DNA of 60,181 nucleotides from contig JANYHK010000052.1 in the NCBI GenBank assembly GCA_025359105.1, positions 1 through 60,181 of the forward strand, given 5' to 3'. The notes beneath the pieces were generated by a model that saw only the letters and a list, made by a program, of their open reading frames with translations, was not told the origin of the DNA and ran no database searches. This stretch comes from Myxococcales bacterium (GTDB lineage: Bacteria; Myxococcota_A; Polyangia; Polyangiales; Polyangiaceae). The position numbers were made by a program, and so were the translations under genes. Positions 1 to 8,799 of this stretch are shown here, piece by piece (position 1 is the stretch's first letter; each line of letters begins with the position of its first letter).

Positions 1-246
1 ATCACACGCGCGATGCTCCCGCCACGCTTCCGCAGCGCCTTCGGCCCGGCCAGCCGCGCCGACGGCGCCATCCTCCGAAGCGCAGCGGCGCTGGCGAGAA
101 CGCTGTACACCGCCCTCCCCACGCGCGTTCGCTACGTGCCCGCGTACCACGACGCCAAGCGACGCCTCGCGGGCCTGACGTCACGCGACGCCGTGAGCCA
201 CTGGATTCACAGGCGTGCGCTGAAGGTCGTGCTTGGTCCCGGTTAG
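1..246 (+). CDS. C-terminal end of an MpaB/rubber-oxygenase-family (DUF2236) protein, truncated by window edge
   Basis: The frame is open from base 1 and ends at TAG 244-246, so only about 81 C-terminal residues are visible. They include LPPRFRSAFG, then an alanine-rich helix, then LPTRVRYVPAYHDAKRRLAG. That order (an LPP..R..G turn, helix, then LP..vRyvP...A.rR) resembles the end of the oxygenase MpaB family, heme-dependent enzymes related to latex-clearing protein. The heme-binding core lies outside the window, so activity cannot be judged. The stop overlaps the stop of the converging phosphoesterase gene. Confidence 0.5.
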   Translation: MTRAMLPPRFRSAFGPASRADGAILRSAAALARTLYTALPTRVRYVPAYHDAKRRLAGLTSRDAVSHWIHRRALKVVLGPG

Positions 247-1745
247 GGCTTCGCGTACGTCTTCTTGCAGTAATCCAACTCCGCCTGATCGATCGTCGGC
301 TCGGCCAGGGTCGGCGGCGTGAGCAGCTTCGGCGACGAGAAGTCGAACATGTCCATCAGCGGATCCGCGTTTGCGTCGCGCGCCGTGAGCGCGGGCAGCT
401 TGAACTTGGTCTGGATGAAGCGGGCGATGCTCGAGTGATCGTAGACTGCGTGGCCCACGTAGCCGGGCTTCGCGTACGGGGAGACCAGGATGAAGGGCAC
501 TCGGACGCCGAGGCGATCGAACTTGCCCACGGTGGTGTCGCCCGACTCGAGCTTGATGGGTAGCCCGTCGGGGGCGCAGGCCGCCGGCGGCGCGACGTGA
601 TCGTAGAAGCCGCCGTGCTCGTCCCAAGTGAGGAAGAGCGCCGTGTGGGCCCACTTTGGGCTCTTCATGAGGGCGTGCACCACGTCGCTCACGAACTTCT
701 GCCCGACCTGGATGTCGGCAGGCGGGTGCTCGTCGGAGCGATCGACCCCCTCGGCGCCCAGGTAAGGGTCGACGAATACGACGGACGGGAGCCTGCCCGC
801 CGCGGCGTCGTCCATGAACTCGGCGATCGTGTGCAGAGGATTGCGGCCCCAGCGGGTCAAGATCGAAGTCCCCACGACGACGCCCGCCCCCGGCGCGTTG
901 GCGTTGTAGATGTTCCAGTCGACGTGGCGCTTCTCGAGCTCGTCGAAGATGGTCGCGTCGTTCCCCGGGAACGGGTAGCTCGTCAGATCGGGGAAGACGT
1001 TGCTCGTCTTGCCGAAGCTTGTTGCAGAGTACAAGTACATGCGGTTCGGCCACGTGGGGCCGAGCAGCGAGCAATGGTAGTGGTCGGCGACGCCGAAGGT
1101 CTTGGCGAGCTCGTAGTAAAACGGCAAATCGCGCTCGTCGTACCAAAAGAGCGAGCGCGCGCCGGAGAAGAGCTCGGGCCTCGGGCTCGCGAGCTTGGTC
1201 TCGCCGTAGCCCTGGTTCGCCTCGACGAAGCCGTCGTTCTTGCCGCCGTTGTACTCGACGTGGCTGCCCGCCCACTCGTGGTTCGTGTCGAGGAAGCACG
1301 GGTGCGGCGCGTGCTGGTACGCGTTCGCCGCCGACGGCGCGCCGCCGGCCTTGTCGGGCAGCGTCGTCGTGTCGGGCGCGCTCTCGATGTCGGTGCGTCC
1401 TGCGTACTTGCCGAGGTGGCCGAAGTACGAGTCGAACGACCGATTCTCCTGCATCACGACGATGATCGTCTTGATCGGGATGTCCTTGTCTATTGGCGTC
1501 CCCTTGCCGAGCGTCTCCGCGGGGAGCGCGCCGCGCGCGAACTTGCACGCGCCCCTCTGGTCCTTCGCGGTGGCATCGTCGGGCCGGGTGACGGCGCGGT
1601 CCCATTCCGGCGGCGTCGGCGGGCGCGTGTCGGCGCCGTCGCCGGCGTCCGCGCCAGGTTCGGAGGACGAGGACGATTTGCAGGCCGCCGGAGCGACGGC
1701 GAGCGCCCCGAACACGAGGGCGCTGAGGGGTGCAGCGAGGCGCAT
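243..1745 (-). CDS. Secreted lipoprotein phosphoesterase (phospholipase C / acid phosphatase AcpA-like)
   Basis: 500 aa. An N-terminal signal ends in a lipobox-like VAPAAC, followed by a Ser/Asp/Gly linker, so the enzyme is probably lipidated and exported. The catalytic domain opens with IIVVMQENRSFDSYFGH near residue 90, the hallmark of the PF04185 phosphoesterase family (phospholipases C and acid phosphatases); the E-N metal ligands are present. Later family features include VFVDPYLG, HPPADIQVGQ and FLTWDEHGGFYDHV, which carry the remaining D/E/H ligands. Length fits the family. Substrate (phospholipid or phosphate monoester) cannot be told from sequence. Its TAA (243-245) is interleaved with the TAG of the upstream plus-strand gene. 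Confidence 0.85.
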   Translation of the reverse strand: MRLAAPLSALVFGALAVAPAACKSSSSSEPGADAGDGADTRPPTPPEWDRAVTRPDDATAKDQRGACKFARGALPAETLGKGTPIDKDIPIKTIIVVMQENRSFDSYFGHLGKYAGRTDIESAPDTTTLPDKAGGAPSAANAYQHAPHPCFLDTNHEWAGSHVEYNGGKNDGFVEANQGYGETKLASPRPELFSGARSLFWYDERDLPFYYELAKTFGVADHYHCSLLGPTWPNRMYLYSATSFGKTSNVFPDLTSYPFPGNDATIFDELEKRHVDWNIYNANAPGAGVVVGTSILTRWGRNPLHTIAEFMDDAAAGRLPSVVFVDPYLGAEGVDRSDEHPPADIQVGQKFVSDVVHALMKSPKWAHTALFLTWDEHGGFYDHVAPPAACAPDGLPIKLESGDTTVGKFDRLGVRVPFILVSPYAKPGYVGHAVYDHSSIARFIQTKFKLPALTARDANADPLMDMFDFSSPKLLTPPTLAEPTIDQAELDYCKKTYAKP

Positions 1746-1772
1746 GCGCGCACCATACTGCGGAATTTGGGG

Positions 1773-2150
1773 TCAGGCCACGCGAGGCCCCTTCGGCGCA
1801 TCGGCGTCGGTCGCCGGTTGGCCGTCGGCCGTCTTGTCGTCCTTCTTCGCGTCGTCGGCCGGCGGCGAAGCAGCAGCGTCGGCCGGCGGCGAAGCAGGCG
1901 CGACGGGGGGCTTGTTGTCTTCGGGATGGGGGATAGTCCCTTTGCCGTGGAAGATCTGTCGGTCGATCTGATCGGTGACGTTCTCGATCGCGCGCCCGAC
2001 CTCCTTCACGCCGGTCACGACCACCTGCTCCAGCTTCTCCGTGGGGAGCTGGTCCACGGCCGACTTTGCGGCGCGGAAGAGGAGGCCGATGCCCTTCTTC
2101 AGGTCTTCGACGGGATCGGGCGGAGTCTTCTTGTCATCGTCGCCAGGCAT
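1773..2150 (-). CDS. Small hypothetical protein with charged helix and Pro/Ala/Asp tail
   Basis: 125 aa, ATG at 2150. The first 70 residues form one amphipathic helix-rich region (DPVEDLKKGIGLLFRAAKS, then QLPTEKLEQVVVTGVKEVGRAIENV), followed by a disordered Ala/Pro/Asp/Lys tail with two PPADAAA-type repeats. There is no signal peptide or membrane segment, so it is probably cytoplasmic. Third positions are strongly GC, supporting a real gene. I recognise no family. It is divergent from the Thr-Pro repeat lipoprotein, sharing a 48-bp intergenic region. Confidence 0.6.
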   Translation of the reverse strand: MPGDDDKKTPPDPVEDLKKGIGLLFRAAKSAVDQLPTEKLEQVVVTGVKEVGRAIENVTDQIDRQIFHGKGTIPHPEDNKPPVAPASPPADAAASPPADDAKKDDKTADGQPATDADAPKGPRVA

Positions 2151-2198
2151 GCCGAAAGGATGGCCACGAACGCGGTGCCTGTCGAGGTATAACGCCCC

Positions 2199-2621
2199 AT
2201 GCGTTTCGCGGCGGTTTTTTGCGTGTTCTTGGCCTCCTTCGCCGCCTGCGCCGGCGCGAATCCATCAGGCCCCGCAACGCCGACCTCGACCTCGACCCCG
2301 ACACCGACCCCGACCCCGACTCCGACTCCGACTCCGACTCCGACCCCGACACCGACCCCGACCCCGACTCCGACTCCGACTCCCCGCCTCTGCGGCTGCA
2401 TGCTCTGCGCTCCCCTCCCCAGCGACGACGCCTGCACCACCGACGCCGACTGCGCCCCCTCCGTCCCTTGCCACGCCCCCGCGTGCGTCGCAGTGAGCAA
2501 GTCCGTTCCCCGCAAGCGCGGCGAGATGTGCTCGATGCAAATGGTCTGCGGCACCACCGACTCGAACGCCTGCGGCTGCCTCCACGGCAAGTGCGCTCTC
2601 TCCCCCCGCCGCACGCCATAA
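2199..2621 (+). CDS. Cys-rich lipoprotein with Thr-Pro repeat linker
   Basis: 140 aa. The signal peptide FAAVFCVFLASFAACAG ends in a plausible lipobox (FAAC). Residues about 27-62 are an almost pure Thr-Pro run encoded by hexamer repeats. The C-terminal half is Cys-rich, with CGCMLC, a CTTDADCAP motif common in myxobacterial surface proteins, and CGCLHGKC. The Thr-Pro segment would act as a stiff spacer lifting a small disulphide-bonded domain off the outer membrane. Function unknown; the domain is too short to assign. Confidence 0.65.
   Translation: MRFAAVFCVFLASFAACAGANPSGPATPTSTSTPTPTPTPTPTPTPTPTPTPTPTPTPTPTPRLCGCMLCAPLPSDDACTTDADCAPSVPCHAPACVAVSKSVPRKRGEMCSMQMVCGTTDSNACGCLHGKCALSPRRTP
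2281..2388 (+). repeat. CCGACN hexamer tandem repeat with a 48-bp higher-order period
   Basis: About 18 hexamers of the form CCGAC(C/T/A) encode the Thr-Pro run. The third-position pattern repeats as a block: 2295-2342 and 2343-2388 start with the same A-C-C-T-T order, so a 48-bp unit was duplicated after the hexamers expanded. All units are multiples of three, so copy-number changes lengthen the spacer without breaking the frame. Confidence 0.85.
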
Positions 2622-2711
2622 GCCCCCCACCCCACGGCTTGCCCCCGCCGCCCATAGGCGCGTCCCCCGCAGCCGCGAAGGAGAGGCGAGCCCAGCGAGC
2701 CGCGCGCGCGT

Positions 2712-3412
2712 CTAGAACCCGTACGCGAGCCCCACTTCCGGCGACGCCTAAGGCACGACGCCGCTGCCACCGAAGGCCGCCGTCAGCTTGAGGAGCGACG
2801 TGAACCCGATGCTGGGCGAGAACGCGTAACGCACGCCGCCACCCACCGCCGCGAACGCCGGGCCGGCCGTGCGCCACGCCAGGATCGCCTGCTGGCCGGC
2901 GGTCCCCGTCCGCGCGACCTGCACGACCTGGCTCATGTCGTACTCGGCGACGCCCGCGCCGCCCATCACCATCGGCGAAAAACCGACCTTGGTGAGCGCG
3001 TCCTTGCCGAAGAGGTACGTCGCGCGCGCCTCGACGTGGAGCGACGGGCCGAAGGCTTTGCCCGACGAGCTCGCGAGCTTGCCCGGGTAGCCGTTGGCGA
3101 CGTACCCGACGCGGGCGCCGACGAGGAGGCTCGTCGACACGGCGTAGTCCAGTGACAAGAGCGCACGCGCGTCGCCGGCGCCCAGGCCACCGCTCGGGTT
3201 GCCCGCCTTGCCGTTCACGAGCGTGTCGCTCTGGGCCTTGTTCGCCGGGAAGTCGATGCCGCCGTTGGGATCGGTGCAGAAGTAGCCGGCGTCGTTCGCG
3301 GGCTGGCCGTCGGCGGCCAGCTTGCAAACTCGGCGACGCTCGTGTTCTTGCCCCCCTGGGCGCGGCAGCCTGGCGCGTCGGCCGGATCAAGGCGTAGGCC
3401 ACCAGAGAGCGT
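2712..3412 (-). pseudogene. Decayed outer-membrane beta-barrel protein gene (three lesions)
   Basis: The longest intact piece (2748-3218) encodes barrel-like strands: LLSLDYAVSTSLLVGARVGYV, then HVEARATYLFG, then GGGVRYAFSPSIGFTSLLKL. The gene is broken three ways. (1) Homologous-looking sequence runs upstream to 3412 (GGKNTSVAEF, then CKLAADGQPANDAGYFCTDP), but the two parts lie in different frames, with a one-base shift near 3327. (2) No start codon precedes it before the TAG of the neighbouring lipoprotein gene. (3) TAG at 2748-2750 interrupts the end: the same frame continues ASPEVGLAYGF to a second TAG at 2712, and a terminal Phe is typical of outer-membrane barrels. Probably non-functional, unless sequencing errors explain the lesions. 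Confidence 0.75.
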
Positions 3413-3979
3413 CTACTTGCAGCTGCCTGCGATGACGTCGCAGTTCTGGCTGCAGCAGTCGAGGTCGCCGCCGCACGAGGCGCCGGCCTTGCCGCACGTG
3501 CTACCGCTGCTGCCGGAGCTCGTGCTGCCACCGCTGCTGGCGCCGGACGAGGACGCGCCGCTGCTTCCACCGCTGCTGCTGCTGCTCGTGCCGGTGCCCG
3601 TGCAGTTCTCGCAGTAGCCGCTGCCGCAGTTGGTCGCGTCGCCCCCGCACGAGGAGACGTCGGGGTCGCAGCACGTCTTGTTCTTGTTCTTGGTGCCCGT
3701 GCACTTGCAGGCGCCGTTGATGCAGAGGAAGTCCTCCGTGCAGGTGCTGCTGCTCGAGCCGGACGAGCCCGTTCCGGAGCCCGAGGAGCCGTGGCCCGAG
3801 GAGCCCGTCCCCGCGCCCGAGGACGAGCCGGTGCCTGTGCCCGAGGAGCCGGTGCCCGTGCCGGTGCCGGTGGAGCCCGACGAGCCACCGCCGCTGCTAC
3901 CGGAGCACCCCACGAGGGGCGCCGTGAGGGCGAACAGGGCAACGGGGACGAGAGCGAGAAGCGAACGACCGACGAACAT
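3413..3979 (-). CDS. Gly/Ser/Thr-rich lipoprotein with Cys-rich modules
   Basis: 188 aa, ATG at 3979 with GGAGG about 9 bases upstream. The signal ALFALTAPLVGCSG carries lipobox LVGC. The mature chain alternates flexible Gly/Ser/Thr stretches with Cys-rich modules (CINGACKCTG, CCDPDVSSCGG, CGSGYCENC, and a final CGKAGASCGGDLDCCSQNC). The last resembles the dickerin/knottin-like C..CGGD.DCC pattern seen in myxobacterial lipoproteins. Likely an outer-membrane surface protein; role unknown. It is divergent from the zinc-finger kinase gene. Confidence 0.7.
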   Translation of the reverse strand: MFVGRSLLALVPVALFALTAPLVGCSGSSGGGSSGSTGTGTGTGSSGTGTGSSSGAGTGSSGHGSSGSGTGSSGSSSSTCTEDFLCINGACKCTGTKNKNKTCCDPDVSSCGGDATNCGSGYCENCTGTGTSSSSSGGSSGASSSGASSGGSTSSGSSGSTCGKAGASCGGDLDCCSQNCDVIAGSCK

Positions 3980-4083
3980 GGCGCGAGACCTCCGTGAAGA
4001 TTCGGGGGGTTTCCCGAGTGCCCACGAAGACGGACGGCGGCGCGAACTGTCGCAATTTTTCTTTGTCGCGAAGGGGGTTCGTC

Positions 4084-4097
4084 GGCGCTTTTGCGCC
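4084..4097. promoter_or_regulatory. Short GC hairpin in the divergent lipoprotein/kinase intergenic region
   Basis: GGCGC-TTTT-GCGCC forms a 5-bp stem in the 144-bp divergent region. Read on the minus strand it sits far upstream of the lipoprotein start, next to an A-rich tract at about 4055-4070. It could be part of a regulatory site. No clear -35/-10 pair is visible. Confidence 0.3.
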
Positions 4098-4123
4098 TCG
4101 GAATGACAAGATGGGCTGAAACG

Positions 4124-7100
4124 ATGCACTGCCCGGACGAGAACGCTCTCGCGGCGTATGCGCGCGCCGAGCTGCCCCCAGGGGAAAAGCGGGGGGTCGA
4201 CGTGCACCTCGAGGAGTGCGCGGGGTGCCGTAGCGTCGTGACCGAGCTGGTGCGCGCCGAGGTGGCGGCCGCGGCGACTCCACCGGAACACGGGAGCGAT
4301 GCCACCGGGGACGCCCTCCCCTACGCGATGACGACGCCCATGTCGCTCGGCGCGGAGGGCGAGGACCGCAGCCTCGTCGGGGGCGCGCGCCTCGGTCGGT
4401 ATCTCATCCTGGATCTCCTCGGCGCGGGGGGCATGGGCGAGGTGTACGTCGCGTACGATCCGGAGCTCGATCGCAAGGTGGCGATCAAGCTGCTGCACCC
4501 CGCCCTCGCGGAGACGCCGGCCGAGCGGGCGCGCCTCACGCGCGAGGCGCAGGCGATGGCGAAGCTCTCGCACCCCAACGTGATCCACGTCTACGACGTC
4601 GGGACCGTGGGCGACGAGGTGTTCGTCACGATGGAGTACGTCAAGGGCGGCACGCTCCGCACGTGGCTGGCGGCCCGCACCCGCACACCCGCAGAGATCC
4701 TCGCGGCCTTCGTGAAGGCCGGGCGTGGTCTCGAGGCGGCGCACGCCGCGGGCCTGGTTCATCGGGATTTCAAGCCCGACAACGTGCTCGTGGGGACCGA
4801 CGAGCGCATCCTCGTCACCGACTTCGGCCTGGCGCGCGCCCTCGCCGGCGTTCCGCGCGCCGCGGCCTCGCATCCGCATGCGGTGACAGCCGCGGCCAAC
4901 GACGAGACGCGGACGGAGGCGGGCGCGATCGTCGGAACGCCGGCGTACATGGCGCCGGAGCAGATCACCGGCGAGGAGACGAACGAGCGCACCGACGTCT
5001 ACAGCTTCTGCGTGTCCCTGCACGAGGCGCTGTACGGCGAGCGGCCGTTCGACGGCGACACCCTGGGAGAGCTCCGCGGCGCGATCCTGGGCGGCACGCC
5101 ACGCGCGGCGCCGGCGGTGCCCGGCGTGAGGCCGGAGGTCAAGGAGGCCATCGCGAAGGGCCTGTCGCGCGCGCCGGCCGACCGCTTCGGATCGATGGGG
5201 GAGCTCCTCGAACGGCTCTCGGTCACGAAGCCTCCGCGACGGGCGTGGTGGCTCATCGCCGCGGCGGGCGCCGTGCTCGCCGCAGCGGCGTTCGTCCGCT
5301 CCACGGGCCGCACCGACACGCCGAGGGCATGCGAGGACCCAGCGCTCGCGACGGTCTGGGACGCGCAGAAGAAGGGCGACGTGCAGAAGGCGTTTCTCGC
5401 GACGGGCAAGCCGTACGCAGTCGCCGCCTGGGAGCGCGTGGCGCGGGTTGGCGACGGATACGTCGGGACGCTGGGGGCGGCACGAAGGGACCTCTGCGTG
5501 AAGGCGCGCGCGCAAGGGCAGAGCGAGGCGCGTGATCCGGCGCAGGACCTCCGCGCCGCGTGCCTCGAGCATCGCCGGGCCGAGCTGGGAGTCGTCGTCC
5601 AGCTCCTCACCACGGCAACCGCCCAGATGGTGGAGAACGCCGATCGCGCCGTGGGGGCCCTCCCGTCGATCGAGGCGTGCGAGGCAGGTCGCTTGCTCGC
5701 GTCGCCGCTCGTACCGCCGCCGCTCGAGATCGCAGCGAAGGTCGAAGAGACGCGCCTCGACCTCACTCGGGCGCGCACCCTCCTCGAGACGGGCAACCAG
5801 AAGGACGCCCTCGCGGTCGCCCGCGCGAGCACCGAAACCGCACAAAAGATGGGATATCGGCCGCTCGAAGCGGAGGCGCGACTCGCGCTGGGGCAGGCGC
5901 TCTCGTCGGGGTCTTCCCTGGACGAGGCTGCGCGCGCCCTGGAGGACGCGTTTCTCCTCGGCCAGGCGGCGCGGCACGACGACGTCGCGATCGCCGCGGC
6001 GCTCGCCGGCATCTGGCATGCAGCCGAACGCCAGACGAAGTTCCCGGAGGCCCACCGGTGGGCACGCCTCAGCGAGGCCACGATGGACCGCGCGGGGCGG
6101 GCGCCCGCGGACGTCGCGCGGTACGAGTACTACGTCGGCGTGCTCGACGCGCGCGAGGCACACCCCAAGGAGTCGCGCGCGCACCTCGAGGCGGCGCTTC
6201 GGCTGTACGAGGCGCTGCCGCAGCCCAACGAGGCCGCGATCGTGAACCTCCTCACCGGCATCGGCCTCAGCGCGCGCCAGCGGGGTGATTACACGGAGGC
6301 GCAGGCGACGTACGCGCGCGCGCTGGAGAAGGCGCTGGCTGCGCTGGGCCCCGATCACCCGCGCGTCGCCCTCCTCTACAACAACCGCTGCAGCCTGCTC
6401 GACCAGGTGGGGCGTCACACGAGCGCGCTCGCCGATTGCGAGAAGTCGATCTCCCTCTACGAGCGCGCGGTCACCACGGACTCGCCCGACATCGCGCGCC
6501 CCCTCACCAATATCGCCCTCGTGAACCTGGCGCTGGGGCGCGTCACGGAGGCGGAGGCGGCGACGCAGAGGGCCATCGCGGTGCGCACGAAGCTGTCGCC
6601 CGAGCACCCGAGCCTCGTCTCGTCGCTCGAGAACCTGTCGCTCGTGCAGGCGCGGCAGGGCAAGCGAGCCCTTGCACTGGCCACGAGCGAGCGCGCGCTC
6701 GCGATCGGGCAGAAGGCGCTGGGGCCCGATCGGCCGGAGCTCGCGTCGACGTACGCGGGCGTGGGCCGGGCGCGGGCGGCGCTCCAGAAGCATCCCGCCG
6801 CCCTCGAGATGCTGCGCCGTGCGCTCGCGCTCCACGAACGCGCCGTCGGGCCGCAGCATCACGCGCTCGCCGAGGTGCTCGTGCCCATCGCGGCGTCGGA
6901 GCTCGCGCTCGGTCACATGGACGACGCGGTGCGCTCCCTGGACCGCGCGATCGCGCTGCACGAGGGGATGCCGAACGATCCGGGCAAGCTCGCCCGCGCA
7001 CGTCTGGACCTCGCGCGTATCGTGCAGGCCTCCGAGCCGGCGCGCGCCCACACGCTGGCAAACGCCGCGCGCGAGGCGTTCGCCAAGGTGGAGCCGCCCG

Positions 7101-7150
7101 ACGACGCGGGCGCCGCCGAGGTCACCGCGTTTCTCGCGTCCATGAAGTAG
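4124..7150 (+). CDS. Zinc-finger (anti-sigma-type) Ser/Thr protein kinase with C-terminal TPR array
   Basis: 1008 aa from ATG 4124, chosen because the zinc finger then starts at residue 1; ATG 4103 is an alternative. Residues C3, H28, C32 and C35 form the H-x3-C-x2-C pattern of zinc anti-sigma domains. The kinase domain (about 92-375) has the GAGGMGEVY loop, VAIK lysine near 122, HRDFKPDN near 213, DFG near 233 and MAPE. One TM helix lies near 377-396. The rest is repeated helix pairs of tetratricopeptide type (for example LGPDHPRVALLYNN, LGPDRPELASTYAGVG). Domains place zinc finger and kinase in the cytoplasm and TPRs outside. It converges on a sigma-factor gene 24 bp away, suggesting they act together. 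Confidence 0.9.
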   Translation: MHCPDENALAAYARAELPPGEKRGVDVHLEECAGCRSVVTELVRAEVAAAATPPEHGSDATGDALPYAMTTPMSLGAEGEDRSLVGGARLGRYLILDLLGAGGMGEVYVAYDPELDRKVAIKLLHPALAETPAERARLTREAQAMAKLSHPNVIHVYDVGTVGDEVFVTMEYVKGGTLRTWLAARTRTPAEILAAFVKAGRGLEAAHAAGLVHRDFKPDNVLVGTDERILVTDFGLARALAGVPRAAASHPHAVTAAANDETRTEAGAIVGTPAYMAPEQITGEETNERTDVYSFCVSLHEALYGERPFDGDTLGELRGAILGGTPRAAPAVPGVRPEVKEAIAKGLSRAPADRFGSMGELLERLSVTKPPRRAWWLIAAAGAVLAAAAFVRSTGRTDTPRACEDPALATVWDAQKKGDVQKAFLATGKPYAVAAWERVARVGDGYVGTLGAARRDLCVKARAQGQSEARDPAQDLRAACLEHRRAELGVVVQLLTTATAQMVENADRAVGALPSIEACEAGRLLASPLVPPPLEIAAKVEETRLDLTRARTLLETGNQKDALAVARASTETAQKMGYRPLEAEARLALGQALSSGSSLDEAARALEDAFLLGQAARHDDVAIAAALAGIWHAAERQTKFPEAHRWARLSEATMDRAGRAPADVARYEYYVGVLDAREAHPKESRAHLEAALRLYEALPQPNEAAIVNLLTGIGLSARQRGDYTEAQATYARALEKALAALGPDHPRVALLYNNRCSLLDQVGRHTSALADCEKSISLYERAVTTDSPDIARPLTNIALVNLALGRVTEAEAATQRAIAVRTKLSPEHPSLVSSLENLSLVQARQGKRALALATSERALAIGQKALGPDRPELASTYAGVGRARAALQKHPAALEMLRRALALHERAVGPQHHALAEVLVPIAASELALGHMDDAVRSLDRAIALHEGMPNDPGKLARARLDLARIVQASEPARAHTLANAAREAFAKVEPPDDAGAAEVTAFLASMK

Positions 7151-7174
7151 GTGCGAAGCAGACGAGGCCCGCGA

Positions 7175-8044
7175 TCATCCCCCGAGGATGCCCCGCACGC
7201 TCACGTCGAGGCTGCTCCGGCAGGCGCGGCCGAGGCTCTCGAGCTCCGCGGTGTCTACCTTGAGCCGCTCGCGGAGGAGCCTGCGCGTCGCGACCAGCAA
7301 GTCCTCTCGGGCGCGCTTGATCCACCGAGCGATCGTGGCCCGGTGGACGCCGTGGAGCGTGCCGATCTCGTCGATGTTGAGGCCGTCGAGCAGGTGCATG
7401 CGCAGCACCGTGCGATCCTCGAGCGGCAGCGCACGGAGCGCGTCCTCGAACGCGGTCTTGAGCGGCGCGGCATAGCGCGCACGCACGAGGGCCAGCTCGC
7501 CCCGTGAGGCGTCGGCCTCGTCGCCGAGCTCGCCGTCGGCGGTGACCGGAGGCTCGAGCTGCTCGCGGCGGCGCAGATCGACGGCCGTGCGCACGATCAC
7601 CGCACGGAGCCACGACCTGAGGGGCCCGCGGCCGGCGAACTCCAGGATCTTCGGTGACGCGCCGACGAAGAGCTTCGTGCGCACGACCTGCCCGATCTCG
7701 TCGATGCTGGTGGCGTCGGCGCGCATGCGCGAGAGCGCGGCGGGGACCTCGCGCCCGAAGGCCCCCTCGAATGCCGCGAGCGCCCGCGCGTCGCCGGTGC
7801 CGCACGCGAACGTCAGGTAGAGGTCGGTCGCGTGGAGCGCGCTCAGGGCACGGGACATCGGCACGTCTGCTGTCGTCTTCGTCGCCAGGTGCGCGACGAA
7901 CGCGGCGTCGTCCACGGCGAGGCTCGGCCACGCCGCACGGGACGCGTCGACCAGCGCGCGCAGGCGCTCCTCGAGATCCGTTGCAACGTCGTCGCGAGAC
8001 GCCGCGGCGACGAATGCGACTCGAAGGGGCGAGGCGCCGGTCAT
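7175..8044 (-). CDS. RNA polymerase sigma factor, sigma-70 family (gmx1-like, Myxococcota type)
   Basis: 289 aa from ATG 8044; earlier starts would add residues without family character. The order is a divergent region 2 (ADATSIDEIGQVVRTKLFVG, then PLRSWLRAVIVRTAVDLRR) and a good region 4 helix-turn-helix (LPLEDRTVLRMHLLDGLNIDEIGTLHGVHRATIARWIKRARE). It is longer than a standard ECF sigma and fits the subfamily often paired with TPR kinases in myxobacteria. The only candidate anti-sigma nearby is the zinc finger of the converging kinase. Confidence 0.8.
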   Translation of the reverse strand: MTGASPLRVAFVAAASRDDVATDLEERLRALVDASRAAWPSLAVDDAAFVAHLATKTTADVPMSRALSALHATDLYLTFACGTGDARALAAFEGAFGREVPAALSRMRADATSIDEIGQVVRTKLFVGASPKILEFAGRGPLRSWLRAVIVRTAVDLRRREQLEPPVTADGELGDEADASRGELALVRARYAAPLKTAFEDALRALPLEDRTVLRMHLLDGLNIDEIGTLHGVHRATIARWIKRAREDLLVATRRLLRERLKVDTAELESLGRACRSSLDVSVRGILGG

Positions 8045-8799
8045 GGGCCGATCATACGGTCCCTCTTGCGATTCGGGTACGCCTGGAGCAGACATTGGGC
8101 TTTGGCACGACGACAACGGCACCGTCTACCGCTGCCCGCCAGGCGTCGTGCCGTGCACACCGCAGCTGATCGCAATGGGGCCCAACGGAGCGACCCAGCA
8201 CTCCAATCAAACGCTGAACGGCGCATCGGCGTTCTGGGTGGTCGGCAGCCATGCGCCCGACGGTGGCGTCCTCGGCGTGAACAAGGACGGCGGCGGGCTC
8301 ATCACGTATGCGACGACGAATATCCCGCAGTACGTCGCGGCAGACGAGAAGAACCTCTACTTCCTGACGAACTGCGACGGCGCGTTCCAGGTGCGGCTCG
8401 ACGGGGGCAGCACGGTGATGCTCCCCGGGAAGACATGCACCTTCGGCTATGGCGGACTCGTGCTCGACGACGCGGCCGTCTACGTCGGCGGCATGAGCCT
8501 CCTGCGTGTGTCGCGAGGCGCCGGGAGCGTTGCGGAGGTGGAGTTCACCCACGTGGACGCCCTCGCCGCAGATTGCACCGACGTGTACTGGGTCGGCAAC
8601 CGTGAGCGGCAGCGACACGTCGTCGCCGGCCCAAATCTGGCGCTTGCCGAAGGCGGCCTTCCTCTCCGACGGCGGCGTCGAGCTGGCGCAGGAGGAGATG
8701 CTCGTCGACAACGTCTCGTCCACGAATCTCGCCGTCGACGTCTCTGGTGTCTACTGGTCCGCGAGCGACACCGTCCTACGCCTGGCGCGCACGCCGTAG
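8043..8799 (+). pseudogene. Frameshifted, 5'-truncated propeller-like lipoprotein gene
   Basis: Residues read in one frame to about 8600 (DDNGTVYRCPPG, IPQYVAADEKNLYFLTN, GLVLDDAAVYVGG, ALAADCTDVYWVGN), then continue one base later (TVSGSDTSSPAQIWRLPKAA, then SSTNLAVDVSGVYWSA) to TAG at 8799. The repeated D.....VYW pattern, about 45 residues apart, matches the short beta-propeller repeats of myxobacterial lipoproteins. No signal peptide is present: the readable part begins against the sigma-factor start codon, so the 5' end is missing. A single indel near 8598-8606 explains the frame change. Confidence 0.65.

Noticed and set aside
3979-7051. Long minus-strand open frame opposite the zinc-finger kinase
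   Set aside because: Composition is Arg/Leu-rich antisense of the kinase; only its 3' end (3413-3979), which has a signal peptide and ribosome site, is a real gene.
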